A stretch of DNA of 64,000 bases from JBCDJG01 sp038748065 (GTDB lineage: Bacteria > Pseudomonadota > Gammaproteobacteria > Pseudomonadales > Halieaceae): contig JBCDJG010000001.1 of NCBI GenBank assembly GCA_038748065.1, forward strand, positions 1 to 64,000. Direction: 5' to 3'. A program made the position numbers and the translations under genes. Shown here in pieces: positions 51,648 to 59,985 of this stretch (position 1 is the stretch's first letter; each line of letters begins with the position of its first letter). The notes under the pieces were generated by a model. The model was not told the origin of the DNA. It did no database searches and saw only the letters and a list, made by a program, of their open reading frames with translations.

Positions 51648-53132
51648 TCAGGGCTCAGGGATGGGCTCAAACTCCAGTGGCGGCACGGTCAGGCGGCTGA
51701 TCGTAGGCGCCGTGCCGTCAAGCCAGGCAGACACTATCGGCCTCATCTCCTCGGTATGGCGCAGCGCTTCAACAAAGGCGCCATGCGTGCCGTTCTCGAT
51801 AGTGATCAGGTGCGCATTGGCGAACGCATCTGTCATCTCAAGGGCATTGCGCAGGGGAGTCGCGGCATCGATATCCCCATGGGCGAACAGCACAGGCACT
51901 TCAACCGCCTCGCCCGCCTGAAATTCGGGGGGCAACTCGGCTATTCCCCAAGCCGGGCAGGCCGCATCGTAGGCCATGAAAGACCTATCACTGAACAGCG
52001 GGTCACGGTCGGCCTCCAGGTCAGACCGGCGCGCCGCGGAGATACCAGAACTGCAGTCGAGCAAGGCCCAAACGGCCGCCGAGTCTCCTGCGCCAATAAA
52101 GCGCGCGCCGAATAGCTTCGCGCCCATGCGTATGAGCCAGGAGCCCCCATCCACTAGATCGGCCACGGCAGCTGGCCAGGCCTCGGCGGGCGCTCTCTGG
52201 GTAACGCCGTAGTCCATGCCATCGAAGCCAAAGGTAGTGATCTCGTAGGGCTGCATGCCGTTGGCCATCTCTGGGTCATCCGCAGAGGCCGCAAACAAGG
52301 CGTCCAGCGCTTGCAATGGGTCGCCCTCTCGCCCTGCCGCCTGCCAGGCGGGCGCCGCCTGCTCGGCAATAGCCTGCACGGCCTGGCGCACTCCGCGCGG
52401 GTCATCATAGGTGTGGTCATAGCCTTCGACGGCCGTAATGATGGCCCGGTTTACGCGATCCGCGTGGTAGCGAACCACGGTCATGGACCAATGGCTACCA
52501 AAGCTGTTGCCGTAAATGTTGAATTTTTCGTAGCCCAGATGGTCGATGACGGCCACCACGTCCGCGGCTGCCTCAAGCACGGTGTAGCCGGCCAGATCGA
52601 AGCCTTCGGCTATCAGCTTGTCGCGACAGGCGACGCTCGCCTCTTCGAAAATGCGCACAAAGTCCTCTTTGGAATCGAGCATCTGCCACTTATCAGGCGG
52701 ACCATCACAGAGCGCATTCGGGGTTGACGCATTCAAGCCGCGCAGGTCAATCAGGACCACATCCCCATGCTGCCGATAGAGATCAATTAACAGGGCCGTG
52801 AACGACTGCCGTCTGCCGCCTTCGTCGAGGTAGGCGAGATAGCTACCTCCCGGACCGCCGGGCACCATGACCATGGGAATCTCCCCCGCCCCGTCGGCGC
52901 CCTTGATCCGGTAGAAGCCAATGGCGATCTCGCGACTGTCCGGGTCGTTGCGGTTTTCAGGCACAAGGACAGTGCCAGCGTCCACCATCAGCGTTTCGCC
53001 GGAGTCGAGCTCGATAGCCACCGGTTCCAGCCCGCTCGCCGGGTTAAACCACAGCAAAGCGCTTATAAAGCAGGCGCAGGCGAGCCACCTTGGAGAACAG
53101 CCACTACGCTGCAAGGTAACGTTTCCGGACAT
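51648..53132 (-). CDS. TAP-like alpha/beta hydrolase, exported (copy 1)
   Basis: A 494-residue protein from ATG 53132, with GAGGA 8 bases before it. A signal region (WLACACFISALLWFNPASG) precedes MVPGGPGGS, the oxyanion motif, VVLIDLRGLNAS, and the nucleophile elbow NIYGNSFGSHW. Asp in FAHGDIDAATP and His in ENGTHGAFVE complete the triad. The build is that of tripeptidyl-aminopeptidase/proline-iminopeptidase S33 enzymes. It lies 96 bases upstream of marR on the same strand and has operator 7 with a TTGACA-like -35 (53190-53195, reversed) in front. Confidence 0.82.
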   Translation of the reverse strand: MSGNVTLQRSGCSPRWLACACFISALLWFNPASGLEPVAIELDSGETLMVDAGTVLVPENRNDPDSREIAIGFYRIKGADGAGEIPMVMVPGGPGGSYLAYLDEGGRRQSFTALLIDLYRQHGDVVLIDLRGLNASTPNALCDGPPDKWQMLDSKEDFVRIFEEASVACRDKLIAEGFDLAGYTVLEAAADVVAVIDHLGYEKFNIYGNSFGSHWSMTVVRYHADRVNRAIITAVEGYDHTYDDPRGVRQAVQAIAEQAAPAWQAAGREGDPLQALDALFAASADDPEMANGMQPYEITTFGFDGMDYGVTQRAPAEAWPAAVADLVDGGSWLIRMGAKLFGARFIGAGDSAAVWALLDCSSGISAARRSDLEADRDPLFSDRSFMAYDAACPAWGIAELPPEFQAGEAVEVPVLFAHGDIDAATPLRNALEMTDAFANAHLITIENGTHGAFVEALRHTEEMRPIVSAWLDGTAPTISRLTVPPLEFEPIPEP

Positions 53133-53180
53133 GGGGTAGATCCTCGAGAATTTGCGGAGCGTCACCAAGCTATAGGCGAT

Positions 53181-53200
53181 TTAACTTGATGTCAAAATAT
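53181..53200. promoter_or_regulatory. MarR-type operator 7 (divergent TAP hydrolase-marR and PepSY operons)
   Basis: TTAACTTGATGTCAAAATAT lies between divergent starts at 53132 and 53284. On the minus strand it contains TTGACA, followed after 15 bases by TATAGC, a plausible promoter whose -35 box is inside the operator. Confidence 0.75.
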
Positions 53201-53283
53201 TTTGTTGCAAATAGTTCTCATTTGTTCTTACAATAAGGTTGTCGAGCTGTTCATGACATCAGGCCGGAGGCCCCTGCCCAACT

Positions 53284-53580
53284 GTGGCGATAAAAAGCAG
53301 TAAAAGTCGCTGGAACATTACCGGTCGTACCCTCCTGGCGATCGTGCCCGGCTATCTATTGTCCAACAGCCTGGCACTCTTCCTGGTTTTCGCCCTGCCT
53401 ATGGATCGACTCCACGGAGTCATTCTGGGTACGCTCCTGACTTTTGTATTCTGGGCAGCCATCATCATGTGGGTGTTCAGTATCGACCGACTGAAAACAG
53501 CAGCGCTCGGTATTCTCGTCGCCACGGTGCTGTCAGGCGGCGCAGCCTATGCGCTCTATGTTTTGGAGATCTCACGATGA
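53284..53580 (+). CDS. DUF3649 small membrane protein
   Basis: A 98-residue protein from GTG 53284 with three hydrophobic segments (LLAIVPGYLLSNSLALFLVFALP; GVILGTLLTFVFWAAIIMWVF; LGILVATVLSGGAAYALYVL). This matches the DUF3649 type, found next to PepSY and DUF3325 genes in iron-siderophore loci. Its stop overlaps the PepSY start by 4 bases. Confidence 0.75.
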   Translation: MAIKSSKSRWNITGRTLLAIVPGYLLSNSLALFLVFALPMDRLHGVILGTLLTFVFWAAIIMWVFSIDRLKTAALGILVATVLSGGAAYALYVLEISR

Positions 53581-55148
53581 ACGGTACATTCCGCCAGTCG
53601 ATGACCTGGTTGCACACCTGGACGGGACTCATCCTATGCTGGCTTCTGTATTTTGTTTTTGTGACAGGAACCCTCGGCTACTTCGACACGGAGATCGATC
53701 TGTGGATGTCACCGGAGACACCCGTCCAGAAAGCCAGCGATCCCGTCGCCAACATCCGGCTCGGCCAGGCGCGGCTGGCCGAAGTCGCCCCTGACTCTGA
53801 GCGCTGGTTTATCTACCCAAATCAAAGCCGCAATCGTCCACACATGGGCGTTGGATGGCTGGAAAAAGACCCGGAAACCGGTAACAACGTCTTTCACGGC
53901 GAAAATCTGGATTCGCAATCCGGCCAGCCGTTGCCGGATGCCAGGGACACCGGCGGTGGCCAGCTGCTGTATCGCATGCACTACCTCCTGCACTACTTCC
54001 CCAATCGCATTGGCTACTGGCTGGTCGCCTTTGCCACCATGCTGATGTTTGTCGGCATGATCACCGGCATCATCGCGCACAAAAAGATCTTCAAGGACTT
54101 CTTCACCTTCCGCTGGGCAAAGGGCTCGCGGTCATGGCTGGATGCCCACAACCTGTTGTCGGTATCCACACTGCCCTTTCAGCTGATGATTACCTACAGC
54201 GGCCTGCTCTACACGCTAGGGTTATTCTGGATGCCGCTCGTGGTGTTGGGCGGCTACGGCTTCGACATGGACAAAGTGCGCGGACTGCAGGACATCCTCG
54301 GCGTTGAGCAAGTCGAGAAAGCCAACGAGGCCGCTCCCCTGGTAGCCATCGAAGGACTCGTCACAGATGCCGCTGACAGCCCCCAGGGAGATCAGATCAA
54401 CCTGGTGATTATCGATTTTCCCGGCGACGCGAACAGCGAAGTCTCCTTCGTCATGGACGGCATCGGGCGCACCGGCGGCGAGAACTTTGCCTACAACGGC
54501 GCCAGCGGTGAGCGGCTCGACAAGCCTGGCCTGGAACTTCCCAACGCCTCGGCCAAGTTCGCACTCAGCATGATTGACCTGCATGAGGGCACCTTTGCCG
54601 GGCCCTTCCTACGCTGGCTCTACTTCCTGGCGGGCCTCATGGGTACTGCCATGATCGCGACCGGAGCTATTTACTACGTGCAGTCTCGCAAGCGAAAGAC
54701 CGAGGCCAGCCATCCCGGCTTCGGCTTCAGGCTGGTCGAGTGTATGAACGCGGCGACCATCGCTGGCCTGCTAACAGCTATCGGGGTCTTTTATCTGTCG
54801 AATCGCCTGCTGCCGCTCGGCATGGAAAACCGGGCCGAGTGGGAGGTGCACTGCATGTTCCTGGCCTGGGCCGCCTGCTTTGTGCACGCGGCCGTTCGGC
54901 AGCGCGAGTTCGTCTGGTCAGAGCAGCTGTACGCGCTCGCTGCGGTCTACCTCATCCTACCCGTGATCAACGCGATGACTACCCAGGCCCACCTGGGCAA
55001 CTCACTGCCAGCTGGCGATTGGATTCTGGCGGGCTTTGATCTCATGGCTCTGGCCACCGGGCTGATCGCGCTGGCCCTTGGGCTCAAGCTACGCCCGCGC
55101 CGGGAGCAGGAGGCACAGGTGGTTAGCGCAGATGTAGCTGTGCAGTGA
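53577..55148 (+). CDS. PepSY-associated transmembrane protein (PiuB-like)
   Basis: A 523-residue membrane protein. The opening WLHTWTGLILCWLLYFVFVTGTLGYFDTEID, the YRMHYLLHYFP motif, KDFFTFRWAKGSRSWLDAHNLLSVSTLPFQLMITYSGL and further segments with conserved His are typical of large PepSY proteins that accept electrons and reduce ferric chelates in the periplasm. It has about seven membrane segments. It is the middle gene of a DUF3649-PepSY-DUF3325 unit, each joined by 4-base overlaps, and is under operator 7 rather than an evident Fur box. Confidence 0.85.
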   Translation: MNGTFRQSMTWLHTWTGLILCWLLYFVFVTGTLGYFDTEIDLWMSPETPVQKASDPVANIRLGQARLAEVAPDSERWFIYPNQSRNRPHMGVGWLEKDPETGNNVFHGENLDSQSGQPLPDARDTGGGQLLYRMHYLLHYFPNRIGYWLVAFATMLMFVGMITGIIAHKKIFKDFFTFRWAKGSRSWLDAHNLLSVSTLPFQLMITYSGLLYTLGLFWMPLVVLGGYGFDMDKVRGLQDILGVEQVEKANEAAPLVAIEGLVTDAADSPQGDQINLVIIDFPGDANSEVSFVMDGIGRTGGENFAYNGASGERLDKPGLELPNASAKFALSMIDLHEGTFAGPFLRWLYFLAGLMGTAMIATGAIYYVQSRKRKTEASHPGFGFRLVECMNAATIAGLLTAIGVFYLSNRLLPLGMENRAEWEVHCMFLAWAACFVHAAVRQREFVWSEQLYALAAVYLILPVINAMTTQAHLGNSLPAGDWILAGFDLMALATGLIALALGLKLRPRREQEAQVVSADVAVQ

Positions 55149-55429
55149 GCGGCCCGGCTATTCTCGCTGCCCTGCTCCTGACGCAGCTGGCTTCCATCGC
55201 CCTGTGCCTCGCAATGCCGCGCCACCGTGCGCTGCTGGGGGGGCGACGACTGGAGACGGCCCAGTCAGCGACATTGCGATGGCTGGGTTATATCCTGCTG
55301 GCAATCGCCAGCGTCATCTTCCTGCAGTCTATGGAGTGGATGCGGGCAGTTGCCCTGTTTTTCGGCTGGTTCACCGTGACCATCCTGGTCATGGCGCTGC
55401 TCCATACCTGGGTATCAGGGCGCGAGTAA
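55145..55429 (+). CDS. DUF3325 small membrane protein
   Basis: A 94-residue protein from GTG 55145, overlapping the PepSY stop by 4 bases. Three hydrophobic segments and the CLAMPRHRALLGGRR motif identify DUF3325. Such proteins are found as the third member of PepSY iron-uptake operons; their precise task is unknown. The gene converges with the S12 hydrolase. Confidence 0.78.
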   Translation: MSGPAILAALLLTQLASIALCLAMPRHRALLGGRRLETAQSATLRWLGYILLAIASVIFLQSMEWMRAVALFFGWFTVTILVMALLHTWVSGRE

Positions 55430-55435
55430 GCCACC

Positions 55436-57313
55436 CTAGAAGCGGATAACGTCCAGCCAGATATGCAAGACTGCGAGGCCCGCCAGGGCGAGCACGACGG
55501 CATACCGATAGACCGCACCTGATCTGGATAGCTCCGGCTGCTGCCGCAGGCTAAAGACAGCCACGAGCAGGGCGACCAAGCTAGCCCAGCCAAAGCCGAC
55601 CTGAATCGCAAACCTTGAAGACTCAACCCGGTACTCATCGCCCAGCGCGAGAGCGACGAACTGAGTCGCAGTCGCAGCCAGCGCCAGTATCGCCGCCGCT
55701 GCCAACGTCAGGTCAAGCCGCCTTGTATTCGTCGACCGCGGCCAGGCAGCAGGCACCAGGACGCTTAGCGCGACCAGCACGGACCCCAGCAGCAAGGGCG
55801 CCAGGTAGGTCTGTGGGTGCCAGGCAGGGAAGCGGGTCATGCTGGACGTTGCAGAGGTCCAGACCGTATCGCCACTTTCGCTAAAAGTGGCGATCGAGGG
55901 CCGCATACCGTCCCTGGGTCGCTCGAAAGATCTGGGGCCAACTCGCCTCAGGGCCGTATCGCCCCAATACAAATCATCGCCTCGCAGGCTCACCTTGGTC
56001 GGTGTCGTGGTCAAGGCACTGGAATGAAACTCGGGGCCGGCATAGGGGCGCCGGTTCGTGATGTAGCTTCCCGTGAAGGCCTCTAACTCGTCGGGCGAGC
56101 CCTGCGGGTAAGTCGGATATGCCTGATAGCCTCGGAAAGTTGCGACGAAATCCCAGGCCACCGAAAAGGTATCAAAGGGCGCGCTGCCACCGATACCGTA
56201 ATCGCTATTCACCGTCGAGATAAATAGGCCAATCCTCTCCTCGGGAAACATAAACAGTCGCGAGCGAAAACCCTGGGTCGCGCCGCCGTGCCCAATAATG
56301 ATGGGTGTGTGCTCTGCATTGGCTGTTGCGGAGTCCTTCAGCTCATACATCCAGAACCCGAGGCCGATGCCACCGGTGCGCACATCACCTGCCACCAGCT
56401 GCATATTCAGGGCCTTCTCCCAGCTTTCGTCAGTCAACAGGTCAGGAGAGCGTGCCAGTACCGCCTTCAAAAAACCCGCAAGGTCAGTCGAGGAGAAGAA
56501 AAAGCCACCGGAACCGAGATAAAAGGTCGCTTTGTACAGAAGAGGCCGAGGCACGGGATTGCCGTCGTCGTCGAAATCGTGCTCCACGGCGATATCTGCA
56601 GGCAGTTTGCCAGGCAATTCAACAAAGGTATTTTCCATACCCAGGGGCTGAAACAAGTTCTGATCCATATAATCGCCATAGGTCAGCCCCGTAACGTCCT
56701 CGATCAGCGTACCGGCGGTGCCCATGCAGTGGTTACAGTAAGTGATAACCTCGCCCGGCGCTCGAACCTGATCATGTGCCGTGCGCTGCATGTATTCCGG
56801 TGGTGCAAATTCCGATGGTGGCGACGGCATCAGCGTGTTGCGAAAGCGATCATCAAATCCAGCGGAGTGGGTTAGCAGGTCGCGGATGGTAATGACACCC
56901 TCGGGGCTGTCGACCTGGGTCCGCTTCAGGTGATCGTTGATATTGTCATCCAGAGATACAAGGCCCCGCTCAACCAGCTGCAGCACGGCGATGGCGGTAA
57001 AGACCTTGTTCAGCGAGCCGCTCCTGAACGGCGTTTCCGGGGTCGCCTCACGGCCTGTCACCACGTCCGCCAGGCCATAGCCCCGGTTCAGCAGGGTCTC
57101 GCCGTCCTTGACGATGGAAATCACGGCACCGTCGATCACGCCTTCCCGAATCGGTTGGCCAAGCACGCGCTCGGACCAGGCCTCAACTGAGGCTTGATCA
57201 ACGGCGGCTTGCCAGTCTTGGCGAAGCTCGCCAACAGCGAGTCCGCTGTATACCAGGCACGCAGCCAGCAGTGCTTTCAGGAGATGCCAGCGACGCGTAG
57301 ACATAACAGACAT
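55436..57313 (-). CDS. Membrane-anchored S12 serine hydrolase (copy 2)
   Basis: A 625-residue protein from ATG 57313; ATG 57304 is also possible. A signal peptide leads into the penicillin-binding fold with SxxK at SLNK (Ser100-Lys103), YCNHCMG in the YxN position near residue 190 and HGGATQGF near 345. Four C-terminal membrane segments follow, as in the copy at 17777, though sequence identity looks low. It lies 14 bases after the TonB receptor stop, and is probably in its operon. The S12 family includes MlrB; a periplasmic peptide or lactam bond is a likely target. Confidence 0.83.
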   Translation of the reverse strand: MSVMSTRRWHLLKALLAACLVYSGLAVGELRQDWQAAVDQASVEAWSERVLGQPIREGVIDGAVISIVKDGETLLNRGYGLADVVTGREATPETPFRSGSLNKVFTAIAVLQLVERGLVSLDDNINDHLKRTQVDSPEGVITIRDLLTHSAGFDDRFRNTLMPSPPSEFAPPEYMQRTAHDQVRAPGEVITYCNHCMGTAGTLIEDVTGLTYGDYMDQNLFQPLGMENTFVELPGKLPADIAVEHDFDDDGNPVPRPLLYKATFYLGSGGFFFSSTDLAGFLKAVLARSPDLLTDESWEKALNMQLVAGDVRTGGIGLGFWMYELKDSATANAEHTPIIIGHGGATQGFRSRLFMFPEERIGLFISTVNSDYGIGGSAPFDTFSVAWDFVATFRGYQAYPTYPQGSPDELEAFTGSYITNRRPYAGPEFHSSALTTTPTKVSLRGDDLYWGDTALRRVGPRSFERPRDGMRPSIATFSESGDTVWTSATSSMTRFPAWHPQTYLAPLLLGSVLVALSVLVPAAWPRSTNTRRLDLTLAAAAILALAATATQFVALALGDEYRVESSRFAIQVGFGWASLVALLVAVFSLRQQPELSRSGAVYRYAVVLALAGLAVLHIWLDVIRF

Positions 57314-57327
57314 TAAGAGTGTTCGGC

Positions 57328-59661
57328 CTAGAAGAAGTACTCGCCTCGGATGCCAAACCGCCGGCCTTCATTGACAACACCATTGATCCCCATCGGATTA
57401 ATGCCAAAGAATGTTCCCTGCAAATAGATCTCGTCGAAGATGTTCTCGGCGAAAGCCGAGATCGAGTACGACGAGGTGGTATAGCCTGCGCGCAAGTTGA
57501 ACACTTCGTAGGAGTCGAGCACGAAGGCATCAAATCTAGCTCCGCCCGGCTCAGAAAACTGCTCGTCCGTGAACAGGTACTCACCACGCAGATAGACATC
57601 CGCGCCATTTTCCAAGGTAAAGTCATACTGCAACTGCGTGTTGAATGTCCACTCCGGCGCGTTCGGTAACGGAGTACCCCCAAGGTCCACCGGATCCACT
57701 TCGGTAGATACGAAGCCAGAGTCATAGGTGATGTACTCTGCATCCGTATAGCCGATACCAACCTGCCATAGCCAGTTTTCCCCGAAGGTCCAACTGGTCT
57801 CCAGCTCTGCGCCTTCGATTATTGCCTCACCCGCGTTGCCAATAAAGCTCAGCAAACCGAGTTCAGTACCCACTGAAGTATCAATCTCAGTGACTTGTAC
57901 GTCCTCCCAGTCCATGCGGAATATTGCCAGGCGCAGGTCGAGGGCACCCTCAAGGAACAGTCCTTTCACGCCTACTTCATAGTTCCATAACTCTTCCGGG
58001 CCGTAGCTCGGCGGCACCTGCGCGTTATTGTTCAAGCCGCCAGAACGGTAGGCACTGGCCGCCTTTGCATAGACGTTCACCGTGTCACTAACGGCCCAGG
58101 CGGCCGTCACCGTGGGAGAAAAATCATAGAAGGAATCCGAGGCCTCAGGGCGGATAAGGGGCTCGGGGATAGCAACGGCCTCGAACTGGGCGCCATTGCT
58201 GGTAAAGGTGTCTTCACTGTAGCGACCACCGGCACTTAGCGTCAGCCGGTCATCCAGAAAGGCGTAGCTTACATCACCAAATATTGCAAAGCTTTCGATC
58301 AGGTCGTAATCGAAGCTGGGCCCGAACGGTCCTTCAAAGCCATTAAACCGGCCGTTAACCTCGGAGCCCCACTTGATGAAATCGTCGTCCGACTGAAACT
58401 CCTCATCCTCAGACACAATAGCGCCCAGAACCCACTGCATTGGTCCTGAACTATTCGACTGTGCACGCAGCTCAAGCGACCAGGATTCCACCTCCTGCTT
58501 GATAACCTGGCTGTAATCACCGAAGAAGATGCCCTCCGCACCGAATGGCGTTATGAAGTTCGTCTCGTTGAGGTTGAAATCCGCCTCCCCGACCTCTCTC
58601 CTTTGCTTGCCATCCATATAGCCGGCAACGCCTATCAGCGAGAAGTTATCGAACTCGTGCTCCGCTCTCACCATGAAGATGCTCGCCTCGATCGTCCGGG
58701 TCGTCTCATCGTCAACATTGACCTCATGTTCCACACCAGGATAAAGGCGAGTGCCCTGCAATGCGGCCAGGGTCTCTACTGAATCGATCACACCGAAGCT
58801 CAAGGCTGTATTGAGGTCACTGATGAAAGCTGGCCATATTCCAATGGGCACTACATTATTCAGCCCGTCCTCGGCGTCCTGATAGAGCGCGGAAAAATCG
58901 ATCGTCGTGCGCTCTGACGGCGTCCAGCGCAGCGCCAGACGGAAGCCGTGTTCATCGAAACTGTCGTCGGCATCGGAGGGCCCGATGTTGTCCATAAAGC
59001 CGCCGAATTCCTCGTAGTAGCCAACGGCGCGGTAGGACAGGACGTCCTCGATCAGCGGCCCGCTGACGTTAGCTCGCATCATGTAACGGTCATTCGAGCC
59101 TGCCCTGGCGGCAATGCTGCCCTGGAATTCGTCGCTGGGCTTGTTGGAGGTCACGCTGATGGCGCCTGCCATTACGCTGCGACCAAAGTAGATTCCCTGG
59201 GGGCCGCGCAACACCTCCACTTGCGCCGCGTCCTGCAGTGAGGGGTTGTTGAAGGCAGAGATGGAGGTCGGCGAGACATTGAACTCATCAACAAAGATGC
59301 CGAAGGTGCCCGCGACGCCCTGAACCGCAGACAGGCCGCGGATGCTCACGTCCCAGCCACGGCGGCCACCCTCGCCGCTGGTCACGGTAAGGTTGGGAAT
59401 GAAGCCGACATAATCGTTCAAGTCCTGAGAGCCCAGCGCCTGCAGCTCCTGCTCGGTGACTGCTGTCATGCTGATTGGGACCTCGAAGATCGTCTGGTCG
59501 CGTTTCATCGCCCGAACGATGATCTCCTCCAGAGCGCTTTCGTTAGAGCCGCCCTCGAGAACGTCAGAGGTCTGGGCCAGGGCGGCCGACGGCAGAGCCG
59601 CGGCAATGGCAATCGCCAGGGCAGATGGTAAAAACTGTGTGTGGTGTGACGCTATCTTCAT
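57328..59661 (-). CDS. TonB-dependent outer-membrane receptor
   Basis: A 777-residue protein from ATG 59661 with a signal peptide ending SAALAQ. The TonB box region is EEIIVRAMKRDQ. The plug domain holds VPISMTAVTEQELQALG, SIRGLSAVQG and VEVLRGPQGIYFGRSVMAGAISVTSNKP. The barrel ends in the aromatic FGIRGEYFF. Such receptors import large or scarce ligands: siderophores, oligosaccharides, peptides or hydrophobic compounds. Grouping with S12, PepSY and MlrC genes points to an iron chelate or modified peptide, not proven. Operator 8 lies 182 bases upstream in a long leader. Confidence 0.88.
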   Translation of the reverse strand: MKIASHHTQFLPSALAIAIAAALPSAALAQTSDVLEGGSNESALEEIIVRAMKRDQTIFEVPISMTAVTEQELQALGSQDLNDYVGFIPNLTVTSGEGGRRGWDVSIRGLSAVQGVAGTFGIFVDEFNVSPTSISAFNNPSLQDAAQVEVLRGPQGIYFGRSVMAGAISVTSNKPSDEFQGSIAARAGSNDRYMMRANVSGPLIEDVLSYRAVGYYEEFGGFMDNIGPSDADDSFDEHGFRLALRWTPSERTTIDFSALYQDAEDGLNNVVPIGIWPAFISDLNTALSFGVIDSVETLAALQGTRLYPGVEHEVNVDDETTRTIEASIFMVRAEHEFDNFSLIGVAGYMDGKQRREVGEADFNLNETNFITPFGAEGIFFGDYSQVIKQEVESWSLELRAQSNSSGPMQWVLGAIVSEDEEFQSDDDFIKWGSEVNGRFNGFEGPFGPSFDYDLIESFAIFGDVSYAFLDDRLTLSAGGRYSEDTFTSNGAQFEAVAIPEPLIRPEASDSFYDFSPTVTAAWAVSDTVNVYAKAASAYRSGGLNNNAQVPPSYGPEELWNYEVGVKGLFLEGALDLRLAIFRMDWEDVQVTEIDTSVGTELGLLSFIGNAGEAIIEGAELETSWTFGENWLWQVGIGYTDAEYITYDSGFVSTEVDPVDLGGTPLPNAPEWTFNTQLQYDFTLENGADVYLRGEYLFTDEQFSEPGGARFDAFVLDSYEVFNLRAGYTTSSYSISAFAENIFDEIYLQGTFFGINPMGINGVVNEGRRFGIRGEYFF

Positions 59662-59985
59662 GGCAGCTAGTTTCCTCTCGCTGTAAGCCAGATTTATTTG
59701 CGGGGCCGCAACTTTGCGAGTAAAGGGCGCTGTGCCCGAGGGCATTCCGCTCTCTAGGCCAGGCGCCTCATTTTTTTCAGGCTTTTGCTTTTGGCTTCGC
59801 CTTCGCTCTTTTCGTTGGCCTTTTAGCCGCTGCTGCGGATCATTTATCTTTATATCAAGGCAACGGCAGTATCACCTGCACTTCTCTCCATGTCAAGCTG
59901 GTTGTGCAGCAAAGACGCCCAGGTTCAGGCGCGGCGCAGGTCGGGCATCTGGATCATCTGTGTGTCGAGTATGCCCTCACCTGCG
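59662..59985. other. 324-base intergenic region with operator 8
   Basis: Between the MlrC-like gene end and the TonB receptor start I see no gene. It contains operator 8 and a 180-base leader with several short GC-rich stretches but no clear hairpin-plus-T terminator or riboswitch that I can name. Confidence 0.5.
59844..59863. promoter_or_regulatory. MarR-type operator 8 (TonB receptor-S12 operon)
   Basis: TTATCTTTATATCAAGGCAA is identical to operator 6 in its first 16 bases. It lies upstream of the TonB receptor gene. Confidence 0.8.
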
